Assembly (NCBI GenBank): GCA_033961575.1
Contig: CM066737.1
Location: 63,384,771-63,448,770, forward strand
DNA: 64,000 nucleotides
From: Aselliscus stoliczkanus
Taxonomy: Eukaryota; Chordata; Mammalia; Chiroptera; Hipposideridae
Reading direction: 5' to 3'
A program made the position numbers and the translations under genes. Below, piece after piece: positions 11,971 through 24,484 of this stretch; the first letter of the stretch is position 1; the number at the start of each line of letters is the position of its first letter. The notes below the pieces were generated by a model. The model did no database searches, had not been told where the DNA came from, and saw only the letters and a list, made by a program, of their open reading frames with translations.

Positions 11971-12957
11971 GCTTTATTTTAATGTGTGTATAGACTTCCT
12001 GGTGTGTATTATTCCCAAAACGAAATCTTCTCATCAGTTTCCTTATTTCTGTCTTTAATGTCACCAAAGACCTTTCTGATGGCTCCCATATCTTTAAAGT
12101 TAATGTATAGCCTCTAGGCTATTGAACTCTTCCTGGACCCCATCCTACCTGTCTGAATTGTTTTCTTAGCATCCAGCCATCCAGTATCAACATTGATTGT
12201 CTGCCTAGACTTCCTAGAATCTGCACTGTAGTTTCATAGTATCACTACCCTCTTTGTTACTCCCTACTGATATTTCAGAACCTACTATGATCTCAATCAA
12301 TGGGCTTAGAATGTAGTCAAGGCAACTGACAAGTACACATGTAACTGCAAAAGAATGTTACAGAAACATAGAGAAGGAAGAGAATAGGGCAGGTTTCATG
12401 GAAAAGCTGGGCCTTTAAGTGTAAGAAGGATCCCAAAAGGTGGAAATGAGAGGAAAGGGCATCTAGGGGAGAAGGAACACCATTTTAATGATGACAGAGA
12501 GAGTGAGGGAAGGAGGGAGAAATAGAGGAGAGAGAGAATATTAATATGAATTTGACAAACCACATTTACTTTGGCTATTCAGTAGTAGATTGCATTTCAC
12601 TTTCTAAATTCTTCCTCTCTCTCACTTCTACAAAGCTGAATGGGCTTAATTTGCACAATGAACTACACTATGGAAAGATGCTTCAAGAGCTGCAGACCAT
12701 AAATCCTACAAGTTGGTTCTGAGCTCTTACCTCTAGACAGCACATGGAATTTCTGCCTTTAGAATGACCCAAAATCATTGGGTCTAATTTAAAGATTTGC
12801 CTCTGGCCTTACCCAAGGGTCCACCCAGTGGGCCACAGAGGGCAGGATTCTTAGCCACACCTGACAGCTTTGCACATCAAGGCAATTTACAAGAAAGGGC
12901 CTAGAGGACAAGCCAGAGAGATAGACAGGTGGTCAATATGAAGTATTGAGCTGGGAC
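11971..12957. other. Intergenic DNA
   Basis: No gene. 12300-12480 weakly resembles minus-strand L2. A purine-rich patch occurs near 12495-12540. The rest is unique. Confidence 0.4.
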
Positions 12958-13142
12958 AGTGGTTCTCATGGTATAGCCCCAAACCAACAGCATAAGCATC
13001 CCCTGGAGACTTGTCAAAACTAAAACTTCTCTACCATCAACACAGGCCTACTGGGTCAGAAACTCTGGTGCCATCCAGCAATCTGTGTTTTAACAAGCTC
13101 CCCACCTGATGGCTGATGTGTGCTAAAGTATGAGAACCACTG
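12958..13142. mobile_element. MER5A-like hAT (Charlie) MITE
   Basis: The termini cagtggttctca and tgagaaccactg are perfect inverted repeats. The interior contains 'cctactgggtcagaaactct' and 'caatctgtgttttaacaag', typical of MER5A. It is non-autonomous and has no coding capacity. Confidence 0.88.
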
Positions 13143-13329
13143 AAGTAGAAGAAAACAAGTCACGAGCAGGAGGTTATAGGACAAAGGAAAGAGAACAAGG
13201 TACCAGGAAGGGAGATGGAGTTGAATGAAGGAGAGGAATACTGAAGGAGTAGTGCACAGAATTGTAACACTCCAACTGCTGTCCCAAGAGCAACTCTTCC
13301 ACTCAGATGTTTTAAAAAGTGCTAAGCTG

Positions 13330-13425
13330 GGGCCGGCCTAGTGGTGCAGTGGTTAAGAGCTGGCTTGGGACGCCAGCAGCCTGGGTTCGGATCCCACATA
13401 TGAGGGCCAGTGACACTGCCGTTAA
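13330..13425 (+). mobile_element. Rhin-1-like SINE
   Basis: Very short A-tail. Perfect 16 bp TSD aaaaagtgctaagctg (13314-13329 and 13426-13441). Confidence 0.93.
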
Positions 13426-13808
13426 AAAAAGTGCTAAGCTGCATGTTTAAAATGCAGCAATAAAATGAAGTGCAATGGGAGATCAAATGCTGAATGAAAG
13501 GCGAGAACAGAGTCCGGGGTAAGTGGTATAAAAGCTGGATCAAATCCAAACCAGCAGGAGCTGTCAGGAGCAGAGCAAAGCACAGTAGCAGATGAGAAAA
13601 GGGGTGAATTGTTGCCACTGATGGTTTAAGGGAAACTCTGATGTCCCTGACACTCAATTCTATACTACCAGAGAGATGAGCAAGCAGCCCCAAGGGTGGG
13701 AATGGGCTTTTGGGGAGAGGATATGTTTATTTCAAAATTATCTGAGTTGGTTGCTTGAAAGAAATAAGATATTTCATGTAACCCAGGCCCTTGATATTTC
13801 AGCAGGGA

Positions 13809-13938
13809 AGGGCCGGGGGAGTGGCGCAGTGCTTAAGTGCTGGCTTGGGAAGCCAGTGGCCCCGGTTCAGGTCCCACATATGAGGGCCAGTGACACTGCC
13901 CTCAAAAAAAAAATTTTAAAAAATAAAAGCAAGCTGCA
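13809..13938 (+). mobile_element. Rhin-1-like SINE
   Basis: Perfect 16 bp TSD gatatttcagcaggga (13793-13808 and 13939-13954). The tail ends with a non-A segment (aagcaagctgca) before the TSD. Confidence 0.93.
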
Positions 13939-14057
13939 GATATTTCAGCAGGGAGTATGGCTTATGAAACTGCCTTATTCCACATTCAGAGCCCTCAACT
14001 GTGCATGGAATTTGTAATGGCAACATAAATCAGTGGACCTATAAGAAGGGAGATACA

Positions 14058-14529
14058 GGGTCGGCCAACTCATGCATTGGTTAAGAGCTGACTTGGGACA
14101 CCGGCTCTGAGCAGCAGGGCCCCGGTTCGGATCCCACATGTGAGGGCCAGTGATGCTGCGCCCTCTACAGCTGAGATGGTGAACAACAGCTTCACCTGGA
14201 GCTGGGCTGCTGTGAGTTGCCCGGAACGGAGTAGCTGCAGCCCCTGCTGCAGTGGGCTCCCATAGGCTACAGTCAGTGGCCGGCAGCCAACATGAGAAGC
14301 CAGCAGCTGGTGTGAGCTGCCAAGAGCCGCTGTGAGCGGCAGTCCAGAGGCTGGTGACTGATCTGCCTCACCCAGGAAGAGAGCAATGACGATATGGGCC
14401 AGTGAAGCGACATCTTCCACAACTAGACTGAAGAACAAAAGGACAGCAACTTGTCTGTTCCCCTTCCCCGGTTCCCCAATGCTATTCCCCTCCCCCAATT
14501 CCCCAATAAAATCTTAAAAAAAAAAGAAA
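14058..14529 (+). mobile_element. Long composite SINE (Rhin-1 head + body + VES-like tail)
   Basis: A tRNA-derived head runs to the B box near 14122-14135. It is followed by a GC-rich body of about 200 bp with repeated 'ggcagccaacatgagaagcc'-like units, then a tail containing 'ccacaactagactgaagaac' and 'ccccaattccccaataaaat'. TSD ggagataca (14049-14057 and 14530-14538). Five further copies lie in this window. Confidence 0.9.
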
Positions 14530-14538
14530 GGAGATACA

Positions 14539-14984
14539 TTTAAATCTGAAGAAGATAGTTTGTGAACTAGCGTTTGTCATAATTTGGGTATGCACGTACT
14601 CGCCTAGGATACTTTGTGGTTATCAGTAGCATAAAGTCTGTAAGGAGAGGAAACTAACTAGGGCTGATAGAGGCCCAAATATTTAAGATCAAGGACCCGG
14701 AGGAACCAGCTCATGTACAGTGTAGCTTGGGGTGGTGGGGAAGGGCGAAGGGGTGGTCAGTTAGACCAGAGGGCTTAGCAGGCCCCACGGCAATGCAAGC
14801 TGTAGTTGGGGTCTGAGTATCTAGCCAGTCAGGTGGACCAAAGCAGTGAGGGATCCACACAGTAAATGTCTGTGTTCAGCATTAGGCAAATCAGATCCAT
14901 GTGCATGCACCAGGGCCCCAACTTCTACACAGAGAAGCAGTTCTCAATCTAGTTTCCACTGGAACTCACCTGATGGGCGAAGAT
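14539..14984. other. Unique intergenic DNA
   Basis: No gene or repeat recognised. Confidence 0.5.
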
Positions 14985-15160
14985 ATTTTTTTTTAATTGG
15001 GGTACAGTGTGTTTTTACAGGACCCATCAGCTCCAAGACAAGTGGTTATTTTCAATCTAGTTGTGGAGGGCACATCTCAGTGGGCCATGTGGGGATCGAA
15101 CCGGCAACCTTGGTGTTATGAGCACTGAGTTTTAAGCAACTGAGCTCACAGGCCGCCCCA
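14985..15160 (-). mobile_element. VES-type bat SINE
   Basis: Reverse-oriented: 'cctggtgttatgagcac'-like anticodon region, 'gggatcgaaccggcaacctt' B-box region, 'caatctagttgtggagggc', and 'ggacccatcagctccaagac' near the 3' tail. Flanks gcgaagat and gtgaagat form an imperfect TSD. Confidence 0.9.
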
Positions 15161-15169
15161 GTGAAGATC

Positions 15170-15385
15170 TTTGATTCACATCTCTGCTCCTCCTTAAATC
15201 TTTACTAGCTATATCATTTGGGGGCATGTTGTTCAATTCCACTGTGCCTCTTTTCTTATCTGTAAAATAGTCCCCACTTCATAGTGCTGATGAGGATTAA
15301 ATTAGATAGTTCATGTCAAATGATGAACTCAGGATCTGCCTCAGAGAGGGCTGAATACATTTCAGCTATTATTGTGAGAAGAAGC
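15170..15385 (+). repeat. MIR SINE
   Basis: Contains 'cttttcttatctgtaaaata' and 'gatgaggattaaattagata', the MIR core and 3' region. Confidence 0.75.
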
Positions 15386-15394
15386 ACATGTTAT

Positions 15395-15605
15395 GGTTTA
15401 CTTCACCTTTCACAAGACTTTGTGACCTTGGTCAAATAATTTTACTATGCCTTAGTTTCCTCATAAATAAAATGGGGTTAAGAATAATATGTCCATCATA
15501 GGTTGCTTTGAGAATGAGAGTAATTAATGCATATAAAATGCTTAATACAGTGTCTGGCACATAGTAAATGCTCAGTAAATGTTAAATACAATTATTATTC
15601 CTCAA
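15395..15605 (+). repeat. MIR SINE
   Basis: Contains 'cttagtttcctcataaataa', 'aaaatggggttaagaataat' and 'gtctggcacatagtaaatgc'. A second MIR in the same orientation as its left neighbour. Confidence 0.85.
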
Positions 15606-15629
15606 GGTATGTGTAATTCTCTGAACTCT

Positions 15630-16360
15630 TTATTGAAGTATAATTGACATACAATAAACTGCACAAAGTGAAGTGTACAATGTGATCAAATTTATATCCA
15701 AAATAGTCAAATTCATAGAAGCACCAAATAGAATGGTGATTCCCAGGGGATGGGGGAGGGTGAAATGGGGAGTTGCTATAAACAGGTATAAAATTTCAAT
15801 TATGCTAGATAAATAGGTTCTAGAGATCTGTACAACATCGTGCCTGTAGATAATAATGTATTGTACACCTAAAAAATCTGTTAAAAGGGTAGATTTCATG
15901 TTAAGTGTTCTTACCACGATAAAATAATATTTTTAAAGACATATGTATATAACCTTGTGCAACTATGACTTCAATGAAGAACATGAACACACCCATCATC
16001 CCAAAAGAGTTTCTTCTTGCCCCTGTGTAGCCCCTTCCTCCTATCCCAGCTTTGTCCCCAAGCAAACACTGATCCACTCTCTGTCATTGTAGATTAGTTT
16101 CCATTTTATACAACTTTGTGTCAATGGAGTCATATGGCATGGACTCTTTTTTTCTCTGGCTTATTTTAATTCAGCATATTTATTTTGAGATTAATTTCTG
16201 CTGCTGCCGTTTTATAGCTCTGTAGTATTCCATTCTATGGATACACCAGTTTGTATACTTAAGTATGAGTCTTTGTGTATACATAGGCTTTTGTTTCTTT
16301 TGAGAGAATACCTAGGATTGGAATTGGCTGGGCCACATGGTAGGTGTATATTTAACTTAG
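15630..16360 (-). mobile_element. Old L1 3' UTR fragment, interrupted
   Basis: 15630-15690 and 15945-16360 read as one reverse L1M 3' UTR ('tattgaagtataattgacat', 'cccttcctcctatcccagct', 'gtagtattccattctatgg'). A plus-strand L1 piece interrupts it at about 15690-15945. Confidence 0.7.
15690..15945 (+). mobile_element. L1 3' UTR fragment
   Basis: Plus-strand L1 end with 'agaatggtgattcccagggg', 'gttctagagatctgtacaac' and 'ttaagtgttcttaccacgat'. It lies inside the reverse L1 fragment. Confidence 0.75.
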
Positions 16361-16920
16361 GAAAGTGCCCGAAGTATGGTGCATCCATACAATAGAAGCA
16401 CTCAGCACTAAGAGGTTGAACAATTGAAAAATGTAGATAAATCTCCAAACAAGTACACTGAGTGAAAAAGCCTGACAGGGCCGGCCAAGTGGCCAGGTGG
16501 TTAAGAGCTGGCTTGGGAAGCCAGCGGCCCGGTTCGGGTTCCACATATGAGGGCCAGTGACACTGCCCTCAAAACAAAATTAAAAAAAAAAAAAAAGCCT
16601 GACAGAAAATAGTACATACTAGATGATGCCATTTTCATAATATTCTTGGAAATGCAAAATAATCTGCAGTGACAGAAAGGAATTGATTGGGTATAAAGGG
16701 GAGGAGGACTGTAGGGGCAAGAGGGTGGGATTAGAAAGGAACTGAGGAAACTTCAGAGGCTGAGGTATAGGTTAATTATCTTGATGGTGGTGATGTTTTC
16801 ACAAGTATACGAATATGTCATACATATCAAATTGTACTTTTAGATATATACAGTTTCTTTTATGTCAGTGGTGCCTCCATAGAGCTATTAAAAATGTGTC
16901 ATGAATAAAAATATTTTACA
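16360..16920 (+). mobile_element. L1 3' UTR fragment, interrupted by a SINE
   Basis: Plus-strand L1 end ('aatagaagcactcagcac', 'agtacatactagatgatgcc', 'gatggtggtgatgttttcac'), split by the Rhin-1 at 16479. Confidence 0.65.
16479..16591 (+). mobile_element. Rhin-1-like SINE
   Basis: TSD aaaaagcctgacag (16465-16478 and 16592-16605). Confidence 0.93.
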
Positions 16921-16924
16921 GATA

Positions 16925-18430
16925 TCAAAAGAAAAAGAAAATGCCCAAATGTTTTCCAAAGAAGTTGTATCATATTATGTTCCCAGCAGCAATGTGTAAG
17001 AGTTCCAGTTGTTCTACACCCTTGGCAACATTTGCTAAGGAAATTCTTTTTAAATTTTAGCCATTCTGATGTGTGTTGGTGTCTCATGGTTTTAATTTGT
17101 ATTTCTCTAATAACTAATGATTTTGAACATTTTTTCACTTGTTTATTTCCTATGTAAATATCTTTTGTGAAGTGTCTGCTCAGATATTTATTTTTAATGG
17201 GGTTGATTGTTTTTTTTCATTATTGAGTTTTTGAGATTCTTCTCATATTCTAAATGCAAGGCCTTTATCAGATATATGCTTTGCAAATATTTTCTTCCAA
17301 TCTGTGACTTTTTTTCTTATTCTCATAACAGTGCTTTTTAAAAAGCAGAGGTTTTTAATTTCAGTGAAGTCCAATTTACTGATTTTTATTCTATGGACTG
17401 TACACTGAGTATGATATCTAAGAAATCTTTGCCTAATTCAAGTTCGTAAAATTTTTCTCCTTTGTTTTCTTCTAGAAGTTTTATAGTTTTAGGTGTTACA
17501 CTTAGGTCTATGATCTCCTTTCAGTTACATTTTGTGGTGGTATAGGTATGGATTGAAATTCTGTTTTTGTTTTTGTATATGGACATCCAGTTTTTCCACT
17601 ACCATTTGTTGAAAAAGCTATCCTCTATCCACCTTGCACTTGTTTTCTACTTCACACCTTTGTAAAAGATCAGTTGCCCATATATGTTTGGGTTTATTTC
17701 TGGACTGTTTATGTTGTATTCCATTGATCTACTTGCCTGTGTTAGGTCATCAATATCACACTGTTTTGATTGCTATAATTATATAATAAGTTTTGAAATT
17801 AGATAGTGTTAGCCCCCTTACTTTGCTCTTCTCTTTCAAAGTTGTTTGCATTTTTGTATAAATTTTAGAATCAACTTATAAATTAAAAATAAAAAAACCT
17901 GCTGGGGCTTTGTAGGAATGCACTGATTCTACAGTCAATTTGGGAAAAATTGGTATCCTTACAAAATTTAGTCTTTCCATCCATGAAAAAGGTATATCTC
18001 TTCATTTATTTATGTATTTTCTAACTTCTTTCAGTAATGTTTTCTCTTTTCAGTTTAAAGGTTTCACTTTTTTTGTTAGATCAATTCCTAACATTTCATA
18101 GTTTTTGATAATATTGTAAATGATATTTTAAAAAAATATTAGTTTCCTATAGTTCATTGCTCATGTATAGAAATACAATTGATTTTATGTATTGGTATTG
18201 TATCTTGCAAATTTGCTAAATTCCCTTATGAGTTCTGGTAGCTTTTTTGTAGATTCTATTGTTTTTTGACACAGACAATCATGTCTTCGGCAAATAAAGA
18301 CAGTTTTAACCAATTCTTTGCAATGTAGATTATTTCACTTCTCTTCATGCTGCATAGCCCAAGCTAGAACCACTAGTCATAATGTTGAATAATAGTCACT
18401 AGAGAATATTGGATTTTGTCAACTTTCTGA
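16925..18430 (-). mobile_element. Old L1, ORF2 3' part, reverse
   Basis: Reverse ORF2 landmarks in order: 'gtttccaaagaag', 'cctttatcagatatatgctt', 'gttttatagttttaggtgtt', 'accatttgttgaaaaagcta', 'ttccattgatctacttgcct' and 'cttgcaaatttgctaaattc'. Many stops and indels; no usable ORF2 remains. Confidence 0.85.
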
Positions 18431-18439
18431 TTTCACAAT

Positions 18440-19770
18440 TTAGTAGAAATCTAGTAATCAAGACTGTGTGGTACTCTCATGAAAATAAGCCAGAAATAAA
18501 CCAATCACTTATGGTCATTTGATTTTGGACAAGGGGAATATTCAATGGGAAATAGGAATATTTTCAACAAGTGGTGCTGAGTCAACTGGGTATACACATA
18601 AGAATGAAGTTGGATTCCTACCTCATAATATATAAAAATTAACTCAAAATGGATCAAACACCTAAATGGAAAAAGTTAAATCTATAAAACTCTTACAAGA
18701 AAGTATAGCTGTAAATATTTCTGACTTTGGTTTCTTATATATAACACCAAAAGGACAAGCGACTGTAAAAAAGATAAATTGAACTTCATTAAAATTAAAC
18801 ACTTGTGCTTCAGAAGACATCATCAAAAAAGTAAAAAGATAACCCACAGAAAATATTTGCAAATCATTTCTTTGATAAAGGTCTACTATCTAGAATATAT
18901 AAAGAACTCTTATGACTCAACAATAAAAAGACAATCCAATTTTAAAAAGGGCAAAGGGTTTGAATAAACATTTCTCAAAAGAAGATATGAAAATGGCCAA
19001 TAAGCACATGGAAAGATGCTCAATATCATTAACGTTAGGAAAATGCAGATCAAAACCACAATGAGATAGTACTTCACACTCACTATGATGGCTGTACAAT
19101 TGAGAAGACAGGAACTAACAATGTTGGCAAGGATATAGAGAAATTGCAACTCTCATACAGAGCTGATGGGAATGTAAAATGGTGCAGCTGCTTTTAAAAA
19201 CAGTTTGGCAGTTTTTCAAAAAGTTAAACATAGCGTTGACATATGACTCAGCAATTTTACTCTTAGTTGTATACCCAAGAGAATAGAAAATACATGTCTT
19301 CACAAAAACTTGTACATGAATATTCATGCCACCGCTATTTATAATAGATTAAAACAACACAAATGTTCATCAACTTATGAATAAACAAAATGTGTTATAC
19401 CCATGCAATGGATATTATTCAGCCATAAAAAATTAAGAATCCATGCATGTTACGACATGGATGAAACATGGAAACATTATGCTAAGTGAATGAAGCCTGT
19501 CACAAGAAAGACACATATTATATGGTTCGATTTACATGAAATGTCCAAACTAGACAAATCCACAGAGACAAAAGTAGATTAGTGCTTCCCAGGGATTTGG
19601 GGAGAGTAAGAAAAAGGGGGAGCGACTTTTAATGGTGTCAGGTTTATTTTTCAGATGATGGAAAATGTTCTGGAATTATAGAGTGGTGATTGTTGCACAA
19701 CTTTATGAATATATTCATAACCACTGAATTCTATACTTTAAAGAGGCTATGATATGTGAATTATATTTCA
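18440..19770 (+). mobile_element. L1 3' end (ORF2 C-terminal region + 3' UTR)
   Basis: Forward L1 landmarks: 'aagtggtgctgagtcaactg', 'caaaatggatcaaacaccta', 'aaatgcagatcaaaaccaca', 'ggatattattcagccataaa' and the 'gatatgtgaattatatttca' terminus. The coding frame is broken. It lies head-on to the reverse L1 on its left. Confidence 0.88.
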
Positions 19771-19792
19771 GTTTTTAAAAAGACTTTGTATA

Positions 19793-19895
19793 AGGGCCGG
19801 CCGAGTGGCGCGGTGGTTAAGCGCTGGCTTGGGAAGCCAGCGGCCCCGGTTCGGGTCCCACATATGAGGGCCAATGACACTGCCCTCAAAAAAAA
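19793..19895 (+). mobile_element. Rhin-1-like SINE
   Basis: Close to the family consensus. Perfect 16 bp TSD aaaaagactttgtata (19777-19792 and 19896-19911), placed just after the end of the L1. Confidence 0.95.
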
Positions 19896-19911
19896 AAAAA
19901 GACTTTGTATA

Positions 19912-21180
19912 GTGAAGAGCCATGGAAAACAGAGATAGGGTTTCCCTCTAGAGATTACTGCCCATTATAAATGATAAATTCAGGATTCCTCTCTTATAAT
20001 GTACCCTACTGTATGGTATCTTCTAGCCCTCTATGCATCACCCTGTGGGAATTGAGACTCAGAACTGGTACAAATGCTGATACTCTAGCAACTGCTGTTG
20101 GTGGTATTAATAAACTGTCCTTTGTCTCTGACCATGTAGTCTTCTGTCTTCTGTAGGCATCTACGGAACTGGCTGACTGACTTGTTAATTTGTACATAGG
20201 GTAAAATCTCAGACTCTTCATTGACAAGGACCATACAATTAATTTAGTTAAACTTTCTCATTTTACATATTTCAAAGCTAAATCACATACCTATGTATTT
20301 TATTTCAAGAAAGTTAAGGAAGAAAAATCAATAAGAAGAAAAAATTAGTTTCTTTATGGAATGGGTTCATCAACCCTTGACAACTCTGTCGTTAAGTTAT
20401 TAGCATTTGTCATGCCATATTTCTTTGTATTTGTTAGACTCATATTAGAGTATCATTTTGAATATACAACTCCAAAGAGAATTCTCTGACTTTTTCCTGG
20501 TGGCATTTACTAACCTAAAATCTTTTTTCACTTCTAATAGCATCTTTGAAGGACTAAAGAGAAAAGAGATCTATAGTGAAGATTCGCTGGTATATGTAGA
20601 GATTTGTGATCAATTTATCCTTGATTATTGGGAAAATGGTGGTATTATGAAAAATAATTTAGAATGTGCTGAGTCCTTCTCAAAGTGTATCATAACTTCA
20701 GGATAACTTTTATAAGATAGATATCTGCTAAGTGAGACAGTACTTGATAATGAGTTGGGTTATACACTACTTTGGTACCTTGGTTCTTACATATCATTAG
20801 GGATTATCCTAGTTCTTGGCAAACAATATATGTGTAGTCTGTTTTTCTAACTGTCCTTGGATTTCAGAGTCCTTACATATAGCTTTGTGTTCAATGATGG
20901 CTTATCTTATAGTGTCCTATCAAAACTGACTTTTAATTTGTATAATACAGCCTGCAAAGTCATGACCATCATAATATGACAAAAAATTAACGTATTTCTT
21001 CTGAATTTTTTTCTACAAATAGAAGCAGCATTTTATAATGCTATTTTTTATCCATATGAAATGGATTTTAAGACTTTAGGCAAAAAACTAAGTAGGTGAA
21101 TAAATTAAATCTCAAAAATAATAAGCTCTAATGCTTTATTCACAATTATTAATTAAGCAATATTCTAGGGCTTTAATATA
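19912..21180. other. AT-rich intergenic DNA
   Basis: No gene recognised. 20090-20160 has an AATAAA followed by a T-rich run, possibly the end of an old LTR, but I cannot assign it. Confidence 0.4.
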
Positions 21181-21405
21181 TTGCTTTATCTTGGTTGGGT
21201 CACCATGGGTCTAGCTGAATTTGCTCCTTCAACATTTCATTTCCTCTGTAATAATGCTTAGCACATTTTATTATACTTGCTTGTTTATATTGTATCCCCT
21301 ACTCCAGACTGCAAACTCCTCAAGGATAACAGGCTCCTTTGTTTTTCCAGCCCTAGCACCTATACCAGTGCCTGGAACCGACTAGGTATTCAGAAATGGA
21401 TGTTG
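21180..21405 (+). repeat. L2 3' end
   Basis: Contains 'ttatattgtatcccctactc', 'gactgcaaactcctcaagga' and 'cagtgcctggaaccgactag', diagnostic of the L2 terminus. Confidence 0.75.
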
Positions 21406-21552
21406 ATTCCCCAGACAGTTCAGACCGTAAGGAAGATAACTCACAGTCAACTAGATAATGTCAAAATACTGATTTTTAAATTTATATTAGATGATATATA
21501 TTTACAGAGATCTGTCTTTGTATTAATGTATGTGGAGATCTGAAATAATAAC

Positions 21553-21928
21553 TGTTATGTGCTGAATTGGATCCCCACAAAATTTACATGTTGACCCTAA
21601 CTCCCAGTATCTTAATATATGACTGTATTTGAAAATAGAGTCGTTAAAGAGGTAACTAAGTTAAAATGAGGTCGTTAGAGTAGGCCCTAATCCAATGACC
21701 CCTGCTCTTATAAAAAGAAATTAGGATAGAGACACACAGAGGGAAGAACATGTGAAGACACAAAAAGCAGACTATCATCTGCAAGCTGAGAGGCCCGAGA
21801 AGAAACTAACCCTACTGATTCTTTGATCTCAGACTTATACCTTCCAGAATTGTGAGACAATACATTTCTTTTGAAGCCACCCACTTTGCGGTACTTTGCT
21901 ATGGCAGCCTTAGCAACTAATATAATAG
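21553..21928 (+). mobile_element. MaLR-type solo LTR (MLT1-like)
   Basis: Begins tgttatgtgctgaattgg and includes 'ccccacaaaatttacatgtt', 'aggtaactaagttaaaatga', 'ggccctaatccaatgacc', 'tgtgaagacac' and 'ccagaattgtgagacaatac', the standard order of an old ERVL-MaLR LTR. Non-coding; subfamily not assigned. Confidence 0.8.
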
Positions 21929-22177
21929 CTGGCAAACTACTGTAATACAATAACTAAAAAAGTTGTTTATTAAGTATGGAATTAAAAAAAAAGAAATATC
22001 ATGGTCCTGTGGGAATATTTATATACACTCCATTAGAGCCTCTCCTCCTCTACAGAAGATACAACTTTATGGTGACTCGGTTTATATTTCTTTTGTGTAG
22101 TATTTTTTTACACAAATTTGCACACACATTGACAATTCCTTATACTCTGGCCCTCTTCTCTAGATTTTAATAGTTTG

Positions 22178-22361
22178 TTTGTTTCTTTAGAAATTTTATT
22201 GGGGAACAGTGTGTTTTTTCCAGGACCCATCAACTCCAAGTCAAGTATTTGTCTTCAATCTAGTTGTGGAGAGTGCAGCTCCTTGAACCATATGGGAATA
22301 GAACCGGCAACCATGGTGTTATGAACCTGTGCTTTAACCACCTGAGCTAACTCGCTGCCCC
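22178..22361 (-). mobile_element. VES-type bat SINE
   Basis: 'aattttattggggaacagtg', 'caatctagttgtggagagtg' and 'agaaccggcaaccatggtgt' in reverse order. Flanks aatagttt and tatagttc are a weak TSD. Confidence 0.9.
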
Positions 22362-23636
22362 TATAGTTCTTTTTTATAAAACATAATCCCTCAGCTCCTG
22401 GGCAGAATCACAGTGTCTTTCCCCATCATACCCAATATGCTTTCTAAAGCACCTTCCAACTCCTGTGTAACCAGGAACTGTCATCTGCTTCTCAGGTGTT
22501 ACTAACTTACTAGCACAATATGTGAGCTGGGAAATGTATCTTAGGAATGATACATGGAATTAGTGGATGCACAAAGAGTTAGTTCTCTTTTGAAATCTTA
22601 TCATTCTTTGTGTTTAATTTTGGAGTCAGAATTGACTCACTTTTATCAGAGGAAAGGGCCTCATATAGTTGTCTTTTCAAAGGAGGCAATTGTTTTCATA
22701 ATACGATTTTTTTATAGAAAAATTATAAGAAATGAATAGATATAGTCACAGCTATTCTCAAAACAAAGTAATATGTTACAATCTTTTGAAGTTAGATAGC
22801 ATATTTCTAACAAGATATACCCAACTCTGGAGAGCTGCTTTGACAGAATAAAACATGTTAACTGATTTCTCAGAAGAATGTTTGTAGCCATACCAGAATA
22901 TTCATAGGCCATCAAATTTAGTTTGAGAATATATCTCTGCAATTCCATAAGGACACACATGAATTAATTCTCAAGAGAAATCTATTTCACGATGAACTTC
23001 AAATAATGTATCTCTAAACATGTAGTTATCTCTTTTATGATGACATCGATGGAAACATTTTCTGACTGAATAATAGACAATGACTTGACTTGAGGTTTTC
23101 TCTTTTTAGGATAAAAATTAGGGGAAACATAGACATTTTTATCCCTGGAATTATTAATCAAATGAAAGACTAAACATATAGTGACTTCAGGTAAGATGCA
23201 TTCACTAGGAAGAGCTGAGTATAAAGTGCCAGATAACCAGTTGAAAAGTGAAAATAAAATCAGGGGAATTCATGGATGTGTTGTTGTTGTTGTTTTGTGT
23301 TAGCAACCACATTCAATCAACCAAATCAATTTCTTTTTCATCAAAGTGCCTGTATGAGCTTCCTGGTTCACTTGGGACTAGTTCAGAGGAAAACTGCTCT
23401 GCGATTAGCCTTATCTGGTTCATTTTTCCTTTCTAGTAAGGGAAAACAAATGGAGTTGGTTATACTCTTGCAAAACTTCCGTGTTCCCTGTTTTCCCAGT
23501 AGGACTCCTGCTCAAACTGACAAGAAGACAGCAGCAACTTGAAGATCACACTTCTTTGATTTCATCAACCCCAAACCCTTTTGTCTCCATTCCACTTTAG
23601 CTGAACATTCCCACGACCACACCTTAGTTTGTACAA
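22362..23636. other. Intergenic DNA
   Basis: No gene recognised. A short (TTG)n run lies at 23279-23294. Small open frames here show no family resemblance. Confidence 0.5.
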
Positions 23637-23831
23637 AATTTAGCTCACAAACCATCTGCTTCAGAATCACTTAGAGAACTTGTTCAAAATGAGAATTGTT
23701 CAGCAATCCCCCACCGGTGATTCTGATTCAGCAGGCCTAAGGTGGAACCCAATAATATTCGTTTTGAGAAAACCCCTATGTGAATCTCATGCAAGTGAAT
23801 TGTTGAGCATACTTTGAGGAACACTGCTCTA
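23637..23831. mobile_element. MER5-like hAT MITE, diverged
   Basis: 'cagaatcacttagagaactt', 'gattctgattcagcaggcct' and 'tactttgaggaacactgctc' match MER5-type order. The termini are decayed. Confidence 0.75.
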
Positions 23832-24021
23832 AACACAAGTGTATCATGGTGGGGCATGTTTGAGAGAGCTCTCATGTGAAGTCTTCTATTCTCCTTGTAA
23901 AGTAAGTTGAGTTTGTCTGCTTTCCTGTCCCTCATCCCATTGGCAGACTTCTCTACATCTTTCAGTATCCAAACCAGTAAAACATGTTATGATAACTTCT
24001 CCCCACCCAGTTGGTCAATAT

Positions 24022-24127
24022 GTTTTTTTTTTGAGGGTAGTGTCACTGGCCCACTTATGTGGGACCCGAACTGGGGCCGCTGGCTTCCCAAGCCAGCGCT
24101 TAACCACCCCGGCACTCAGCTGGCCCG
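24022..24127 (-). mobile_element. Rhin-1-like SINE
   Basis: TSD agttggtcaatat (24009-24021 and 24128-24140). Confidence 0.93.
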
Positions 24128-24359
24128 AGTTGGTCAATATTTTGAGTCACTAGGGTATCCATCTCATGCATGTTTTATTATGGTACTTATCACACATTGT
24201 AATGATTGTATCTCTCTCCTTAAATCTTGGAGTTTGTTGGGGTTTTGTTGTTTGTCTTCCATTTTCCTTACTCTTTACACATTGCATGGGCAATGTCATT
24301 CATGGTCATGGCTTCAGTATCATCCATAAAACTGATGACTTTCAAAACTGTAGCTCTAG

Positions 24360-24484
24360 GGCCAGCCAAGTGGCATGATGGTTAAGTGCTGGCTTGGGAA
24401 GCCAGTGGCCCCGGTTCGGTCCCACATATGAGGGCCAGTGACACTGTCCTCAAAACAAAAATAAAAACAAAAACAAAAACAAAA
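24360..24484 (+). mobile_element. Rhin-1-like SINE
   Basis: Tail of repeated aaaac units. Perfect 16 bp TSD aaaactgtagctctag (24344-24359 and 24485-24500). Confidence 0.95.
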
